NCBI GenBank assembly: GCA_018673925.1
Contig: JABHBL010000039.1
Coordinates: forward strand, 19,446 to 83,445
Length of the DNA stretch: 64,000 nt
Reading direction: 5' to 3'
Origin: Fidelibacterota bacterium
Lineage (GTDB): Bacteria > Fidelibacterota > UBA8477 > JABMPR01
Each line of letters begins with the position of its first letter. Position 1 is the stretch's first letter. The position numbers and the translations under genes were made by a program. Below are positions 25,176-34,900 of the stretch, piece by piece. Under the pieces are notes generated by a model. It worked only from the letters and a program-made list of their open reading frames with translations. It was not told where the DNA came from and searched no databases.

Positions 25176-27653
25176 ATGATTAGACAAACATCAATGATAT
25201 TCAATAGGGTATGGCACAAAGCTATCATCAGTGTGTTTACCCTGACGCTGGCCTGGGCAAACCCCGTGGATATCAACAATGCCTCCCTCTCAGAGTTACA
25301 GGACTTGCCCCTTACTGAGCATCAAATGCAAGCGATTTATGAGTATGTACAATACCATGGTCCACTTGAGAGTATATATGAACTGGTAAACGTCGCCGAA
25401 TTAGAGCACGTTGATATCGAAGCCATAAAGCCACTACTCGTGCTAAAACCAGATGAAAATGCTTCAACCAATACGCGTCTTCAGGATCAGTATAGGAAAG
25501 TTGAGGACTGGACATCAACTGAAGGTGCTAGTGAAGGTTTGATGGAACTCTGGCTGGAAAGGCTGGCAGAACCCATCAATGTGAATACAGCCACCTATGA
25601 TGATCTGGTTTCCTTTCAGAATGTGAGTCAGATCGATGCAGTAGCCGTGCTAAAACTAAGGACGGAAGTTGATTCTATCGGTTCTGCAAGATGGCTCAGG
25701 AATGCCATAGGTCTCTCATACTATGGCTATCGTAATTTGCGTGAATTCGTAACCTATAGCGAACCTGAGGGTGGACAAATGCATGTCTGGTATAACATGG
25801 TCATGAAGACGATCCCATCGACTAACTCTACAGATGAAGAGTCAGGCTCACTTTACGTTTTTAAAGGACCACCGGATATCCTGCATAAACTGTCATTCAC
25901 AAATAGCCGTCATTGGAAAGCAGGTTTATCATATAATCGACACCTGGGTGAAGACCATCGCTACTTTAATGATGGTGAAATTCCTGAAGTGAAGTTCGCA
26001 TTCACCGTGTCTGACTTTGATTTGGGACCCCTGCATCTTGACCGACTGGTGATGGGTAACTATTCAGCTACGATTGGTCAGGGTCTGGTGATGCAGTCCA
26101 CTGATTTTCGATCACCTCGCTATTCCGGCTATGGGTGGAATAAACGCGTCAATGGCATCTTTTCCGATCTTTCCAGAACCCAACAGTATGCACTCAGGGG
26201 AGTGGGTATCCAGGGTTCTCTATTTGAGAAGTTCAAGCTTATGGCATTTGCATCAAAAAATGACAGAGATGCTATACTAAATGATGATGGTGAATCTTTC
26301 ACATCCCTCGTCACTATGTACCCACGTTATAACTACAATATTTTTGTTGAAGATACTCTGAATATGATGAATGTGGTTGATGAAGTGACTTATGGTGGAA
26401 ACCTTCGTTATGAATTCACCCCAGGAACTTTTGTGGGATTTTCAAGCTATGAAAGTCTCTACGACAAGGAATTGAGACCTGATCCACTCCTTACGCTGAT
26501 ATTTCCCAACAACACAGGATTGTTTTTGAATTCCTCCGGGAATGGTGCCGATACAGAGATAGCTGCCATGCATGCTTCATCAGCGGCGTCTTCTCTTTGG
26601 GACGCTGCCAAGTCCAATCGGCGTGTACAGGGCCTCGAATTCAGCACAGTTATCAGCAATCTGGCTCTTCAACTTGAATGGGCGGTTCTGGATAAGGATA
26701 GCGAGATACTCTCGGTAAAGAATGACCCAAGAGCATTGGTAGCCAATGCCTATCTCCAATTCGACAATTTCAATTTTATGGTTCTATATCGAGATTATGA
26801 TCTGGGTTTTGACAATCCCTACCAGCGAAGTTTTTCAAATTACCAGCGTTATAAGAGCAGCATTTTGGAAGACTGGTACTATTTACAGAATCCTGCATTT
26901 GCCTATCTTTACAATGGAGCGTCACAACCTCAAGCCGAGAAGGGTGTCTATGTAAGTAGTCGCTATCAGATGCACCGGGCCTGGTTGTTAACGACGAATT
27001 TTGATACCTGGACACGTGTTGCAGATGGATCCAGATATTTCCGTACTGTGGCCACACTTGAATATCGCCCTGCATTTAACTATCGGTTTAGAGTGCGCCA
27101 AAAATGGCAAGCACGAGGAAGGTTCAATATCTTTGCGCCAACCGGTTATGAAAACCGGGAAACCATTTTTACAGCTCGGATGAGACTTTCCGGTTTTGAT
27201 CAGCTTCAAGTTACATATGCCAATTCAGGGACTCAATTTGATCCGCGTCGACGATTGACCATCGATCTGGCAACAGGAGCCAATAATAACTCAGCAGTGG
27301 GGCAGGCATACAGCCCTGGAAATGCCCTGGGCTTCACAGTGACTCATAATTTTACCGAAAGCTTTAAACTTATCGGGCATATTGCCTACTATAAGGGCTT
27401 TTTCTGGAGTTTTGAGGATACTGATTTTCAGGTTTTTGATTCACCCAATGGAGCGATTCGTTGGTATCTGACTACCTTCTCTCGCCTTGGAAATCACTGG
27501 GCAGTTCGAGCCAAACTCACCTGGGACGAAGGATCTGCTATTTCTAACTATGCCTTTGGCGCACCTTCTGCGTCAGCCCGATCACCTCAGACAGGATTAA
27601 ATTATTATACCGAGGCTACCGATTTCCGAATTCAATTGGACTACGCCTTCTAG
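25176..27653 (+). CDS. Helix-hairpin-helix protein with large C-terminal outer-membrane barrel
   Basis: 825 residues with an N-terminal signal segment (IISVFTLTLAWA). Two ComEA-like HhH modules follow: VDINNASLSELQDLPLTEHQ (about 31-90) and a second starting INVNTATYDDLVSF (about 131-190). From about 205 to the end, beta-strand-rich sequence with periodic aromatics and a terminal Phe (LDYAF) predicts a barrel of 20 or more strands. HhH domains bind DNA without sequence preference. HhH-barrel fusions occur across FCB bacteria but have no settled function that I know of. Flanked by OB-fold and nuclease proteins, DNA capture at the outer membrane is a reasonable hypothesis. Confidence 0.8.
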   Translation: MIRQTSMIFNRVWHKAIISVFTLTLAWANPVDINNASLSELQDLPLTEHQMQAIYEYVQYHGPLESIYELVNVAELEHVDIEAIKPLLVLKPDENASTNTRLQDQYRKVEDWTSTEGASEGLMELWLERLAEPINVNTATYDDLVSFQNVSQIDAVAVLKLRTEVDSIGSARWLRNAIGLSYYGYRNLREFVTYSEPEGGQMHVWYNMVMKTIPSTNSTDEESGSLYVFKGPPDILHKLSFTNSRHWKAGLSYNRHLGEDHRYFNDGEIPEVKFAFTVSDFDLGPLHLDRLVMGNYSATIGQGLVMQSTDFRSPRYSGYGWNKRVNGIFSDLSRTQQYALRGVGIQGSLFEKFKLMAFASKNDRDAILNDDGESFTSLVTMYPRYNYNIFVEDTLNMMNVVDEVTYGGNLRYEFTPGTFVGFSSYESLYDKELRPDPLLTLIFPNNTGLFLNSSGNGADTEIAAMHASSAASSLWDAAKSNRRVQGLEFSTVISNLALQLEWAVLDKDSEILSVKNDPRALVANAYLQFDNFNFMVLYRDYDLGFDNPYQRSFSNYQRYKSSILEDWYYLQNPAFAYLYNGASQPQAEKGVYVSSRYQMHRAWLLTTNFDTWTRVADGSRYFRTVATLEYRPAFNYRFRVRQKWQARGRFNIFAPTGYENRETIFTARMRLSGFDQLQVTYANSGTQFDPRRRLTIDLATGANNNSAVGQAYSPGNALGFTVTHNFTESFKLIGHIAYYKGFFWSFEDTDFQVFDSPNGAIRWYLTTFSRLGNHWAVRAKLTWDEGSAISNYAFGAPSASARSPQTGLNYYTEATDFRIQLDYAF

Positions 27654-29036
27654 GTGATGAATATGACAAATATGTATAAAATGAATGATAAGAAGACCTC
27701 CATGAATACTATGAGACCTATCCGAATATTCAGCATGGTTATGCTGCTTTTATTAAGCTCCTCGCTTTTTGCACAGAGCTATTTTAATCCGTTATTGATG
27801 AATCAATTGGGTTTGTCCCATAGTCGAGATGTGGCCTTATCAGGATCAAACACGTCAGATTATAGTACAGCAATGAATGCATTCAGTAATCCAGCTAACC
27901 AGGCTGGTTTTATTGGCCTGAAGCTGAGTGGATCCTTTGGTGCTATTGCCACAAACGAAAACCGCTCCTTTCCTGCCATCGATCAATTTGGGGATGTGGT
28001 TACCAACAATATCTATGTGGTCTCTAAGGGCTTACAAAGCACCTTTTCTGGTGGTGCGACCTGGGGCAATGGTCAATTCTCAGTATCCCTGGCCTCAACT
28101 CCCTTTCTGACACAGGCATTTACATTTAAAGAAGAAATTAGAGGCAGTCTTTACTCACCAAACATTAACAGAGATCCTCTTATTGGATATCATCATATGA
28201 ATCAAGCTGGTATTATCCAATCTAGTGGCGCCAGTCTTGGGACGGCTTTTGGATCCTGGTCTGTTGGTCTTGGAATGCGCATGCTCCACGGTGTTGGTTT
28301 GGAAAATGAGTGGGGCATATCAGTTTTAGATAGCGCAGATGTATCGGCTTTGGCAGCGGGTTCAAGCCTACTGAAAACCGAGAGTTGGGAGTTGGATAAC
28401 ACGCCACTCATCATCAACGTGGGAATGATTAAGGATTTTGGTTTGCATTGGAGAATTAGTGCAAGTTACCAGGCAGCATATTCAATTGAATCGACCCGGC
28501 AGAGCGCTTTACCTTTATATAGTAACACTCTTGGATTACCCTTCGTAGCATGGGTATCAGATAGTATTGAATCCGCCATCAATATTCCAGCTCGTCTTGA
28601 AGTTGGTCTCAGAATGAAACCCTCTAATTCTTTACCTACGGCAGTTTATGTATCCCTGGCTTATCAGGATTGGACTCAATATGAGGTTAGCTATGCAGAT
28701 TCCATACTCAATTCAGATTTCCCCTTTGACAATGCCATGCGGGAAGCCTTCACAATTAGTGGGGGTATCGAACATTGGGTAAACGAAAATGTACCCTTTA
28801 GAGCTGGCTTTACCTGGGCAGAATCACCCCTTGACAGTGACCTTTCGCAGGCAATTATAAGCGGTGGATCGGGTTGGAAGAGTGGTCCTCTTCAATTTGA
28901 TGTGGCAATCCAACTTTCGTCTGTAGAGTATAGATATTATGATATTTTTGTTCCTGTTGAGATGTCACCCAATGCCTACGAGAATGTTCGGGAGTCCAAA
29001 ACCAACTATTCAATCTCTGTGAGTTATAGTCTGTGA
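27654..29036 (+). CDS. FadL-like outer-membrane barrel protein
   Basis: Up to 460 residues; the start is uncertain because several Met codons follow the GTG at 27654, and Met at 27702 or 27711 gives the most normal signal peptide (IFSMVMLLLLSSSLFA). The mature sequence begins SYFNPLLMNQLGLSHSRDVALSGSNTSDYSTAMNAFSNPANQ, with the NPA-like loop of FadL/OmpP1-type barrels, and ends SYSL after many amphipathic strands. It may be a channel for hydrophobic or small organic compounds. It follows the HhH-barrel gene without a gap and overlaps the start of the next gene, so it is part of the same operon. Confidence 0.75.
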   Translation: MMNMTNMYKMNDKKTSMNTMRPIRIFSMVMLLLLSSSLFAQSYFNPLLMNQLGLSHSRDVALSGSNTSDYSTAMNAFSNPANQAGFIGLKLSGSFGAIATNENRSFPAIDQFGDVVTNNIYVVSKGLQSTFSGGATWGNGQFSVSLASTPFLTQAFTFKEEIRGSLYSPNINRDPLIGYHHMNQAGIIQSSGASLGTAFGSWSVGLGMRMLHGVGLENEWGISVLDSADVSALAAGSSLLKTESWELDNTPLIINVGMIKDFGLHWRISASYQAAYSIESTRQSALPLYSNTLGLPFVAWVSDSIESAINIPARLEVGLRMKPSNSLPTAVYVSLAYQDWTQYEVSYADSILNSDFPFDNAMREAFTISGGIEHWVNENVPFRAGFTWAESPLDSDLSQAIISGGSGWKSGPLQFDVAIQLSSVEYRYYDIFVPVEMSPNAYENVRESKTNYSISVSYSL

Positions 29037-30994
29037 AACGACTACCCATACTGGGCTTCTTTTTTGTAGCAATAATTCTGGTGCTTCTAAAACCAGATTT
29101 TGTGGATGCCCAGACCTCAACATACAACAAAAAGTTTGATTCTCCAGAATACCTCAAAATTCATCTGCTTTTCACCAATGATCTCCATGGTGGGATCGCC
29201 CCTTCAAAAGCCTGGTTTATGAATCCGGAATTTCCACCTGATCTCGGTGGTGGTGCTTCCATGTTCACCTATGTGAATGAGATTAGGGATCTGGCAGCAA
29301 CGGAAGGATCAGAAGTCTTGTTACTTGATGGTGGTAACATATTCCAGGGAACTCCTCTGGGTATGGCTGATTCAGGTCGTGCCATGATTGACTGGATGAA
29401 CGAAATGGAATATGATGCTTCTGTGGTGGGTTTGCAGGAATTCATGTTTGGGATAGAGAATATTGCCGCATTGGATGAGAGGGCTCAATTTCCTCTCCTG
29501 GGTGCTAATCTTAAAAGCGCTGCCTATTCACCCCAGTCTCATCTTATTAAATCGTATCAAGGAGTGAAATTGGGTGTTTTTGGTCTATCAACTTCTAACA
29601 CACCTAAAAAACTTCTACCTGAACAAACCGCGGGTGTTGAGTTCTCAAAGGAAATCCCTTCTGCCAAAGAGCAGATAAAAGCACTAAAGGATCAGGGAGT
29701 CAATTGTATCATTGGTCTTTCTCATCTTGGAGTACCCTATCAGCGTGAAAACGAATTTGCTGAATTTGTTGATACCTACGAAGATGAAAGCGATTTTGGG
29801 GACAGAGTGATTACAAATCTTGAATTGGGTCATCTGGTAGATGGAATCGATCTCATTGTTTCTGGCGGTACCAATGCAGGTTATAACACACCCTGGGAGG
29901 ATCCACAGACGCATACATTGATTGTGCAGGGTTATGGCGGTGCCAGCAATATTGGACACATCGTGCTTTATGTACATCGTCAGACTGGCACGCTGGCCGG
30001 TTATAAGAAACCATTTTCCAGAGGTGTGCTATTTACGCTGAGCACTGATGATATTCGTCCAGATCAAGCAATGGCAAAACACCTTGTGGAGCTGGAAAAG
30101 TCACGCAGTTTTGTAAAAACACGAGATTTTAGTAAAGCTCAGACTAGCCCAGCGGCAGGGGAATCCACAAAGCTGGAGCGCTGGCAATTTGAGGTTCCCA
30201 ACTTTAACCAGGACAATTTCCTCGATGTGGTTACCTGGAATATGGAGTGGTTCCCCAAATCCAAGGATAGCACAATCACTGCGGTTGCCGAGATCATGCA
30301 AAAAATGAATGCTGATGTGTATGCCGTGCAGGAGATTGGATCTCTTGAGCAATTTGCAGCCATGGTAAATCTTTTGCCTGCTTATGATTTTGTGGTCACC
30401 AGGCAATCAAGCTTTTTTGATCAGGCTGTGATCTACAAAAAAAGCGTGCTCGCCTATGTTGGCAGAGAAGAACCCTTTGCTCATTCCGATTACAATTTTG
30501 CCGGTCGTCCACCTCTTCGTGTAGATTTTGTATGGACCGTAAATGGAAGAAGAGAACCTGTTTCCATCATCGATCTACACTTAAAGTGTTGTGGCAATGG
30601 TCTGGAACGTCGTAAAAAATCTGTAGCCGAGCTGCATGAATATTTGACTCTGGGTATGGAGATAGGTGAAGAAAATATCATCGTCCTGGGAGACTGGAAT
30701 GATCAGCTTGATGATGTAGGAGTAACACAGAGTTTTACAGCCTTTCTAGATGATCCAGAAAATTTCAGATTTACCACGGATCTCATAGCCGGGGATATTG
30801 AACAGGCGTCATATCCAAGTTGGCCGAGCTTTCTTGATCACATCCTGATTGGGAAGGGCTTTTTCGATGAATTTGAAAATGGCAGCACCATACAGACTTT
30901 ACCTGTGGCTGAGTGGCTAGGTAGCTGGGAAGAGTATGAACTAATTATTTCAGATCACCGCCCAGTGCTCATGCAGCTCAACATGGCAAAATAG
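29033..30994 (+). CDS. Exported fusion of degenerate 5'-nucleotidase domain and EEP nuclease/phosphatase
   Basis: 653 residues from a GTG that overlaps the preceding stop (GTGA); signal peptide at about 6-26. Residues 43-335 follow the UshA/5'-nucleotidase metallophosphatase fold, and TNDLHGG (first metal ligands) and GLSHLGV are kept. However, the usual AGD box reads DGGNIFQGTP, the GNHEFD box reads GLQEFMF, and the GHSH box reads GGTNAG, so most metal ligands are lost. Residues about 398-653 form an endonuclease/exonuclease/phosphatase domain with all key motifs: TWNMEW, QEIGS, DLHLKC, GDWND, LDHIL, SDHRP. The first domain is probably a binding module and the second the active hydrolase, acting outside the cytoplasm. 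Confidence 0.85.
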   Translation: MKRLPILGFFFVAIILVLLKPDFVDAQTSTYNKKFDSPEYLKIHLLFTNDLHGGIAPSKAWFMNPEFPPDLGGGASMFTYVNEIRDLAATEGSEVLLLDGGNIFQGTPLGMADSGRAMIDWMNEMEYDASVVGLQEFMFGIENIAALDERAQFPLLGANLKSAAYSPQSHLIKSYQGVKLGVFGLSTSNTPKKLLPEQTAGVEFSKEIPSAKEQIKALKDQGVNCIIGLSHLGVPYQRENEFAEFVDTYEDESDFGDRVITNLELGHLVDGIDLIVSGGTNAGYNTPWEDPQTHTLIVQGYGGASNIGHIVLYVHRQTGTLAGYKKPFSRGVLFTLSTDDIRPDQAMAKHLVELEKSRSFVKTRDFSKAQTSPAAGESTKLERWQFEVPNFNQDNFLDVVTWNMEWFPKSKDSTITAVAEIMQKMNADVYAVQEIGSLEQFAAMVNLLPAYDFVVTRQSSFFDQAVIYKKSVLAYVGREEPFAHSDYNFAGRPPLRVDFVWTVNGRREPVSIIDLHLKCCGNGLERRKKSVAELHEYLTLGMEIGEENIIVLGDWNDQLDDVGVTQSFTAFLDDPENFRFTTDLIAGDIEQASYPSWPSFLDHILIGKGFFDEFENGSTIQTLPVAEWLGSWEEYELIISDHRPVLMQLNMAK

Positions 30995-31002
30995 AGTTAC
31001 CC

Positions 31003-31914
31003 ATGCTTCGAGAGATTCGCCAAATCCTGGCCATCATACTCATGGTATGGACGCTGGGTCTGCTGGTTGCCTGTGCAGAACCAGTTGATTCAGACCTTCC
31101 AATTGGACCTCAGATTCCTTCAATCGATAGTGATGCAAATATCAGCATCGTCACATGGAACATTGAGAATTTTCCTCAGATGGGGAATAGGACAACGGAA
31201 CGTGTTGAGCTAATTCTTGATTCGCTAAATGCTGATATTTATTGTCTTCAGGAAATAGATAATAAATCCGATCTCGACGAAATTGTTGATGCTCTTGACC
31301 AGTACCAAGTTGTTCATTCATCATCAGATAGCTATGTCAGATCAATTGTTTTTAAGCCAAGCGTACTATTGTTCTTGGGGACAACTGAAATATTGAGATC
31401 GAATTCATATGAATTTGCTTGGCGTCCACCGTTTTTGTCATCCTTTTTATTTAGCCAAAATGGAAAGGAGCAGACGCTCAACATCATTGATGTACATTTG
31501 AAAGCCTTTGGAGACCAGGAGAGTATCCAACGCCGACATGATGCCTGCAACCTCCTACATGATTATCTGTCTGATGCCATATCATTGGGAGATAGCAACT
31601 TCGTGGTGGCGGGGGATTGGAACGATGATATCCACGATACAGACAATTCTGGTCAGTACAGTTTTGAGGCATTTCTGAATGATAATACAAATTTTCGTTT
31701 TACCACAGATAGTTTATCTGCCACAGGTAGTGTACGAGATGCTTCCTATCCCAGCTATCCCAGCTTCATTGACCACATTTTAATCAGTCGATCACTCTTT
31801 GATGAAGAAAGAAATTCCAGTATATCAACAATTCGATTGGATGAGGTTTTTGGTGATTACAGCTCTGTCGTATCTGATCATCGACCAGTAGCCTGGTCAT
31901 TTAAACCGCAATAA
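31003..31914 (+). CDS. EEP-superfamily nuclease/phosphatase lipoprotein
   Basis: 303 residues; lipobox LLVAC near residue 24 predicts a lipid anchor. The EEP core is intact: TWNIENFP (about 48), LQEIDN, DVHLKAFG, GDWNDDIHD, FIDHILI and SDHRPVAW. It resembles the C-terminal domain of the protein at 29033 along its length (shared FRFTTD, ASYPSYPSF/ASYPSWPSF), so the pair arose by duplication. Substrates of the superfamily include DNA, RNA and phosphorylated sugars or lipids. The context of OB-fold and HhH proteins makes nucleic acid the first guess. Confidence 0.88.
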   Translation: MLREIRQILAIILMVWTLGLLVACAEPVDSDLPIGPQIPSIDSDANISIVTWNIENFPQMGNRTTERVELILDSLNADIYCLQEIDNKSDLDEIVDALDQYQVVHSSSDSYVRSIVFKPSVLLFLGTTEILRSNSYEFAWRPPFLSSFLFSQNGKEQTLNIIDVHLKAFGDQESIQRRHDACNLLHDYLSDAISLGDSNFVVAGDWNDDIHDTDNSGQYSFEAFLNDNTNFRFTTDSLSATGSVRDASYPSYPSFIDHILISRSLFDEERNSSISTIRLDEVFGDYSSVVSDHRPVAWSFKPQ

Positions 31915-31944
31915 ACCCACGAAAATATTTGTCTTCAATCACTC

Positions 31945-34900
31945 CTAATCATCGAAGTTAGGATGGATAGGAAATTCGATGATAAAATGAGCACCAGGGG
32001 CATCTTTTAGATTGACTGTTCCCATGAGCTGTTGCTCAGATAAAATTTTGAGTAGATATAATCCCAGAGAATGAATTGAATCCCAGACTACAGGTTTCTG
32101 AAGACCAACACCGTTATCAATGACCTCCAGACGTAAACAATCACCTTCACATTCTGTGAATTGTATGATGATGTATTTATCCTTCTTCTCAGGGTCGGGG
32201 AAGGCATACTTTAGTGAGTTAGTTACCATTTCATTGATCATCAAACCACAAGGTACAGCGATATCTACGGGCAAACTTATTTCCGGTATATTTGTCCTGA
32301 TATCTATGGGCGCGGCATGTCGGCCAAAAGCAGCATGGAGGGTATCGGTTAAATCCTGAATGTAGGTGGAAATATCTATATTATCAAATTCAGGAGACCT
32401 ATATAGTGCGTCGTGCACCAGGGCCATAGAATTGACTCGATTTTTTATATCATCAAGGGTTTGTAGTGTTTTATCATTTTCAGTTCCTGCCTTTTGCAAT
32501 CCAAGCAAACTGGCCACGAGCTGCAGATTATTTTTCACACGATGATGGACTTCCTTAAGCAATATATCTTTTTCGAGAATAGATTTTTCCAGAAGATTTC
32601 TCTGGCGGACGATCTCTGTAACATCTTCAAGGGATATCATCACTTGATTCGTCATCCCAACAATATTCTTAAGGGGATAAAGAAGCATTTGAACCACCTT
32701 GGTAGTTCCATTATCATCTATGAATTTAACTTCAGGAATTTCGATGATGTTCCCCTCTACCGCTTTTCTGAAGCTATTTCCAAGGGACAATTTGTTTGCC
32801 AGCTTGTCCTCATCCACATGATAGTCTCGAATAATTTGCTCGGGACTTTCAGCATCCCAGAGTTCAACCCAACCGGAATTAAGATGGGTAATGTTTCCTT
32901 CAGAATTGTGGATAGCCATGGGGATGGGAGATTGGGCGATTACAGCGCGAAAATAATTTGCTCTTTCACTGGCCTTTACATGGGCTTTGCGACGAGATTC
33001 AATTTGGGCATTGAGTTGGATGTTGTGTTTTTCAAGTTCTAACCCACGTTTAATCAGAAAATTTGTACGTATACGATAGCTTATGAAACCAATGAGAATG
33101 AGCAGAAGAATACTACTGGAAATGAACCACCACGATTCATAGAATTCTGGATACATGATAACTTTAAGTGAGAGATCGTCCTCATTCCAGACCTGATCAT
33201 TATTGCTGCCCTTGAGTTTGAAATTGTATTCCCCAGGAGGTAGATTTGTAAATGTAACACTTCGTTGATGTCCAATTTGTCGCCACTTCTCGTCAAAACC
33301 TTCCATGTAATAGGCGTAGCTATTGCTTCGTGGGTGATAATAGTCCAGACTGGCAAAGCTAAGACTAAAAAACAAATCATCTGGATATAACTCCAGAGCG
33401 GGGGTTGATGTGATGGATTTTTCTAATATGACTCGGCCATTGAATTTATGATCGATACGAATGGGTACATTCATGATAGATAAATCTGTAAATCTAACTT
33501 GAGGAATATGGCGGTTACTCTTTATCTGATCCGGATGGAAATAGGTGATTCCTTTAACCCCTCCAAAGTATAACCACCCATTTTCAAGTTGGCAGCCTGC
33601 CGGGTTAAACTCTTTACTTAAGACACCATCAGCAACGCCATACGACCTAAGTATTTTTTTCTTTGGGTGATATTGTGCCAAACCATTATTAGTACTCATC
33701 CATAACCAACCATGGGTGTCCTGGAAAATAGTGTAAACAGCATTGCTGGGTAATCCATCTTCCGTGGAAAAATTCTCGAAGGTTCTATTTCGCGGATTAA
33801 AGCGGCTTATCCCGCCACCGTACGTCCCCAACCAGATATAGCCATCTTCGTCCTCAAAGAAACACATCACATCATTGTTGGGTATAGCGGTGGGGTCACC
33901 GGGGGAAGCTTTATATTGGCTCAGCGTCATGGTGTTGCGATCAAACCCTATCAAACCTTCGTTTTCAGCTCCTATCCATAACCTTCCTCGAGAATCCTCG
34001 AACATGCAGTAGAACGAAATATTCCCAAGATTTATATCCTTATCGCCCTGCGTGCGAAAGGTCTCAAATTCTAAACTTGTGGGATCCAGTCGAAAAAGAC
34101 CTTCCTCCCAACTACCCAGCCAGATATTGCCCTCCTGACCTTCAATCATCGAGAGCAGATATTCGCTTTGGAGACCCTTAGGATTATCAGAATCGACCGA
34201 AATACGCTGGAAAGCATCCGAATCTTTCCTGAGGAGGTCAAGGCTAGTACTTGCACTGATAACCCAGAGGTTGTCATATTGATCTACTATGATGTCCTGA
34301 ATCCCATCATCACTCAGGCTACCTGAGTCCTCTGGATCGTGACGATATACCTTAAATTCATTGGTTAACGGGTTGTAGTAAGTAAGACCTGATGACCAGG
34401 TGGCTATCCAAAGATTGCCTTTACTGTCTTTGGCAATTTTAAGAATACGGTTGTCGTGTAATCCCTCCGGATTTAACGGATCATAGGTAAGACTGTGGAA
34501 TTTTTTTCGATTGCGGATATATTTGCCAACACCACCCCCTGCGGTACCAACCCAGACTATATCCCCATCATCGTAGAATGCCCGGATAGCATCATCGTTC
34601 AGGGCAGTTTCATCATAGACTTTTTTCCCAACAGTCTCCAACAGATTGCCATTTATATCCAGGATCAATATCCCTTTAGAGTCTGTACCCACCCATAACC
34701 GATCTTGACCTACCTGAATTATTCGACTTACACTGGTTTCGGCATAATCAGGATTGATGGTAGATTTATAACCATGGTGAATGAAACCATCAGTTTCAGG
34801 ATCATAGCAATCCAGTCCACCCCAGTTAGTACCAACCCAGATCTTGTAATTTTCCCCATCAAAAGATTCGTATACACAGTTCACGTTATTGTCGAATAAG

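Noticed and set aside
29150..30050. Active UshA-type 5'-nucleotidase
   Set aside because: Three of the usual metal-ligand boxes are replaced; only the fold and two motifs remain.
32494..33042. 182-codon plus-strand ORF opposite the histidine kinase
   Set aside because: Shadow of the kinase gene; no ribosome site, no recognisable domain.
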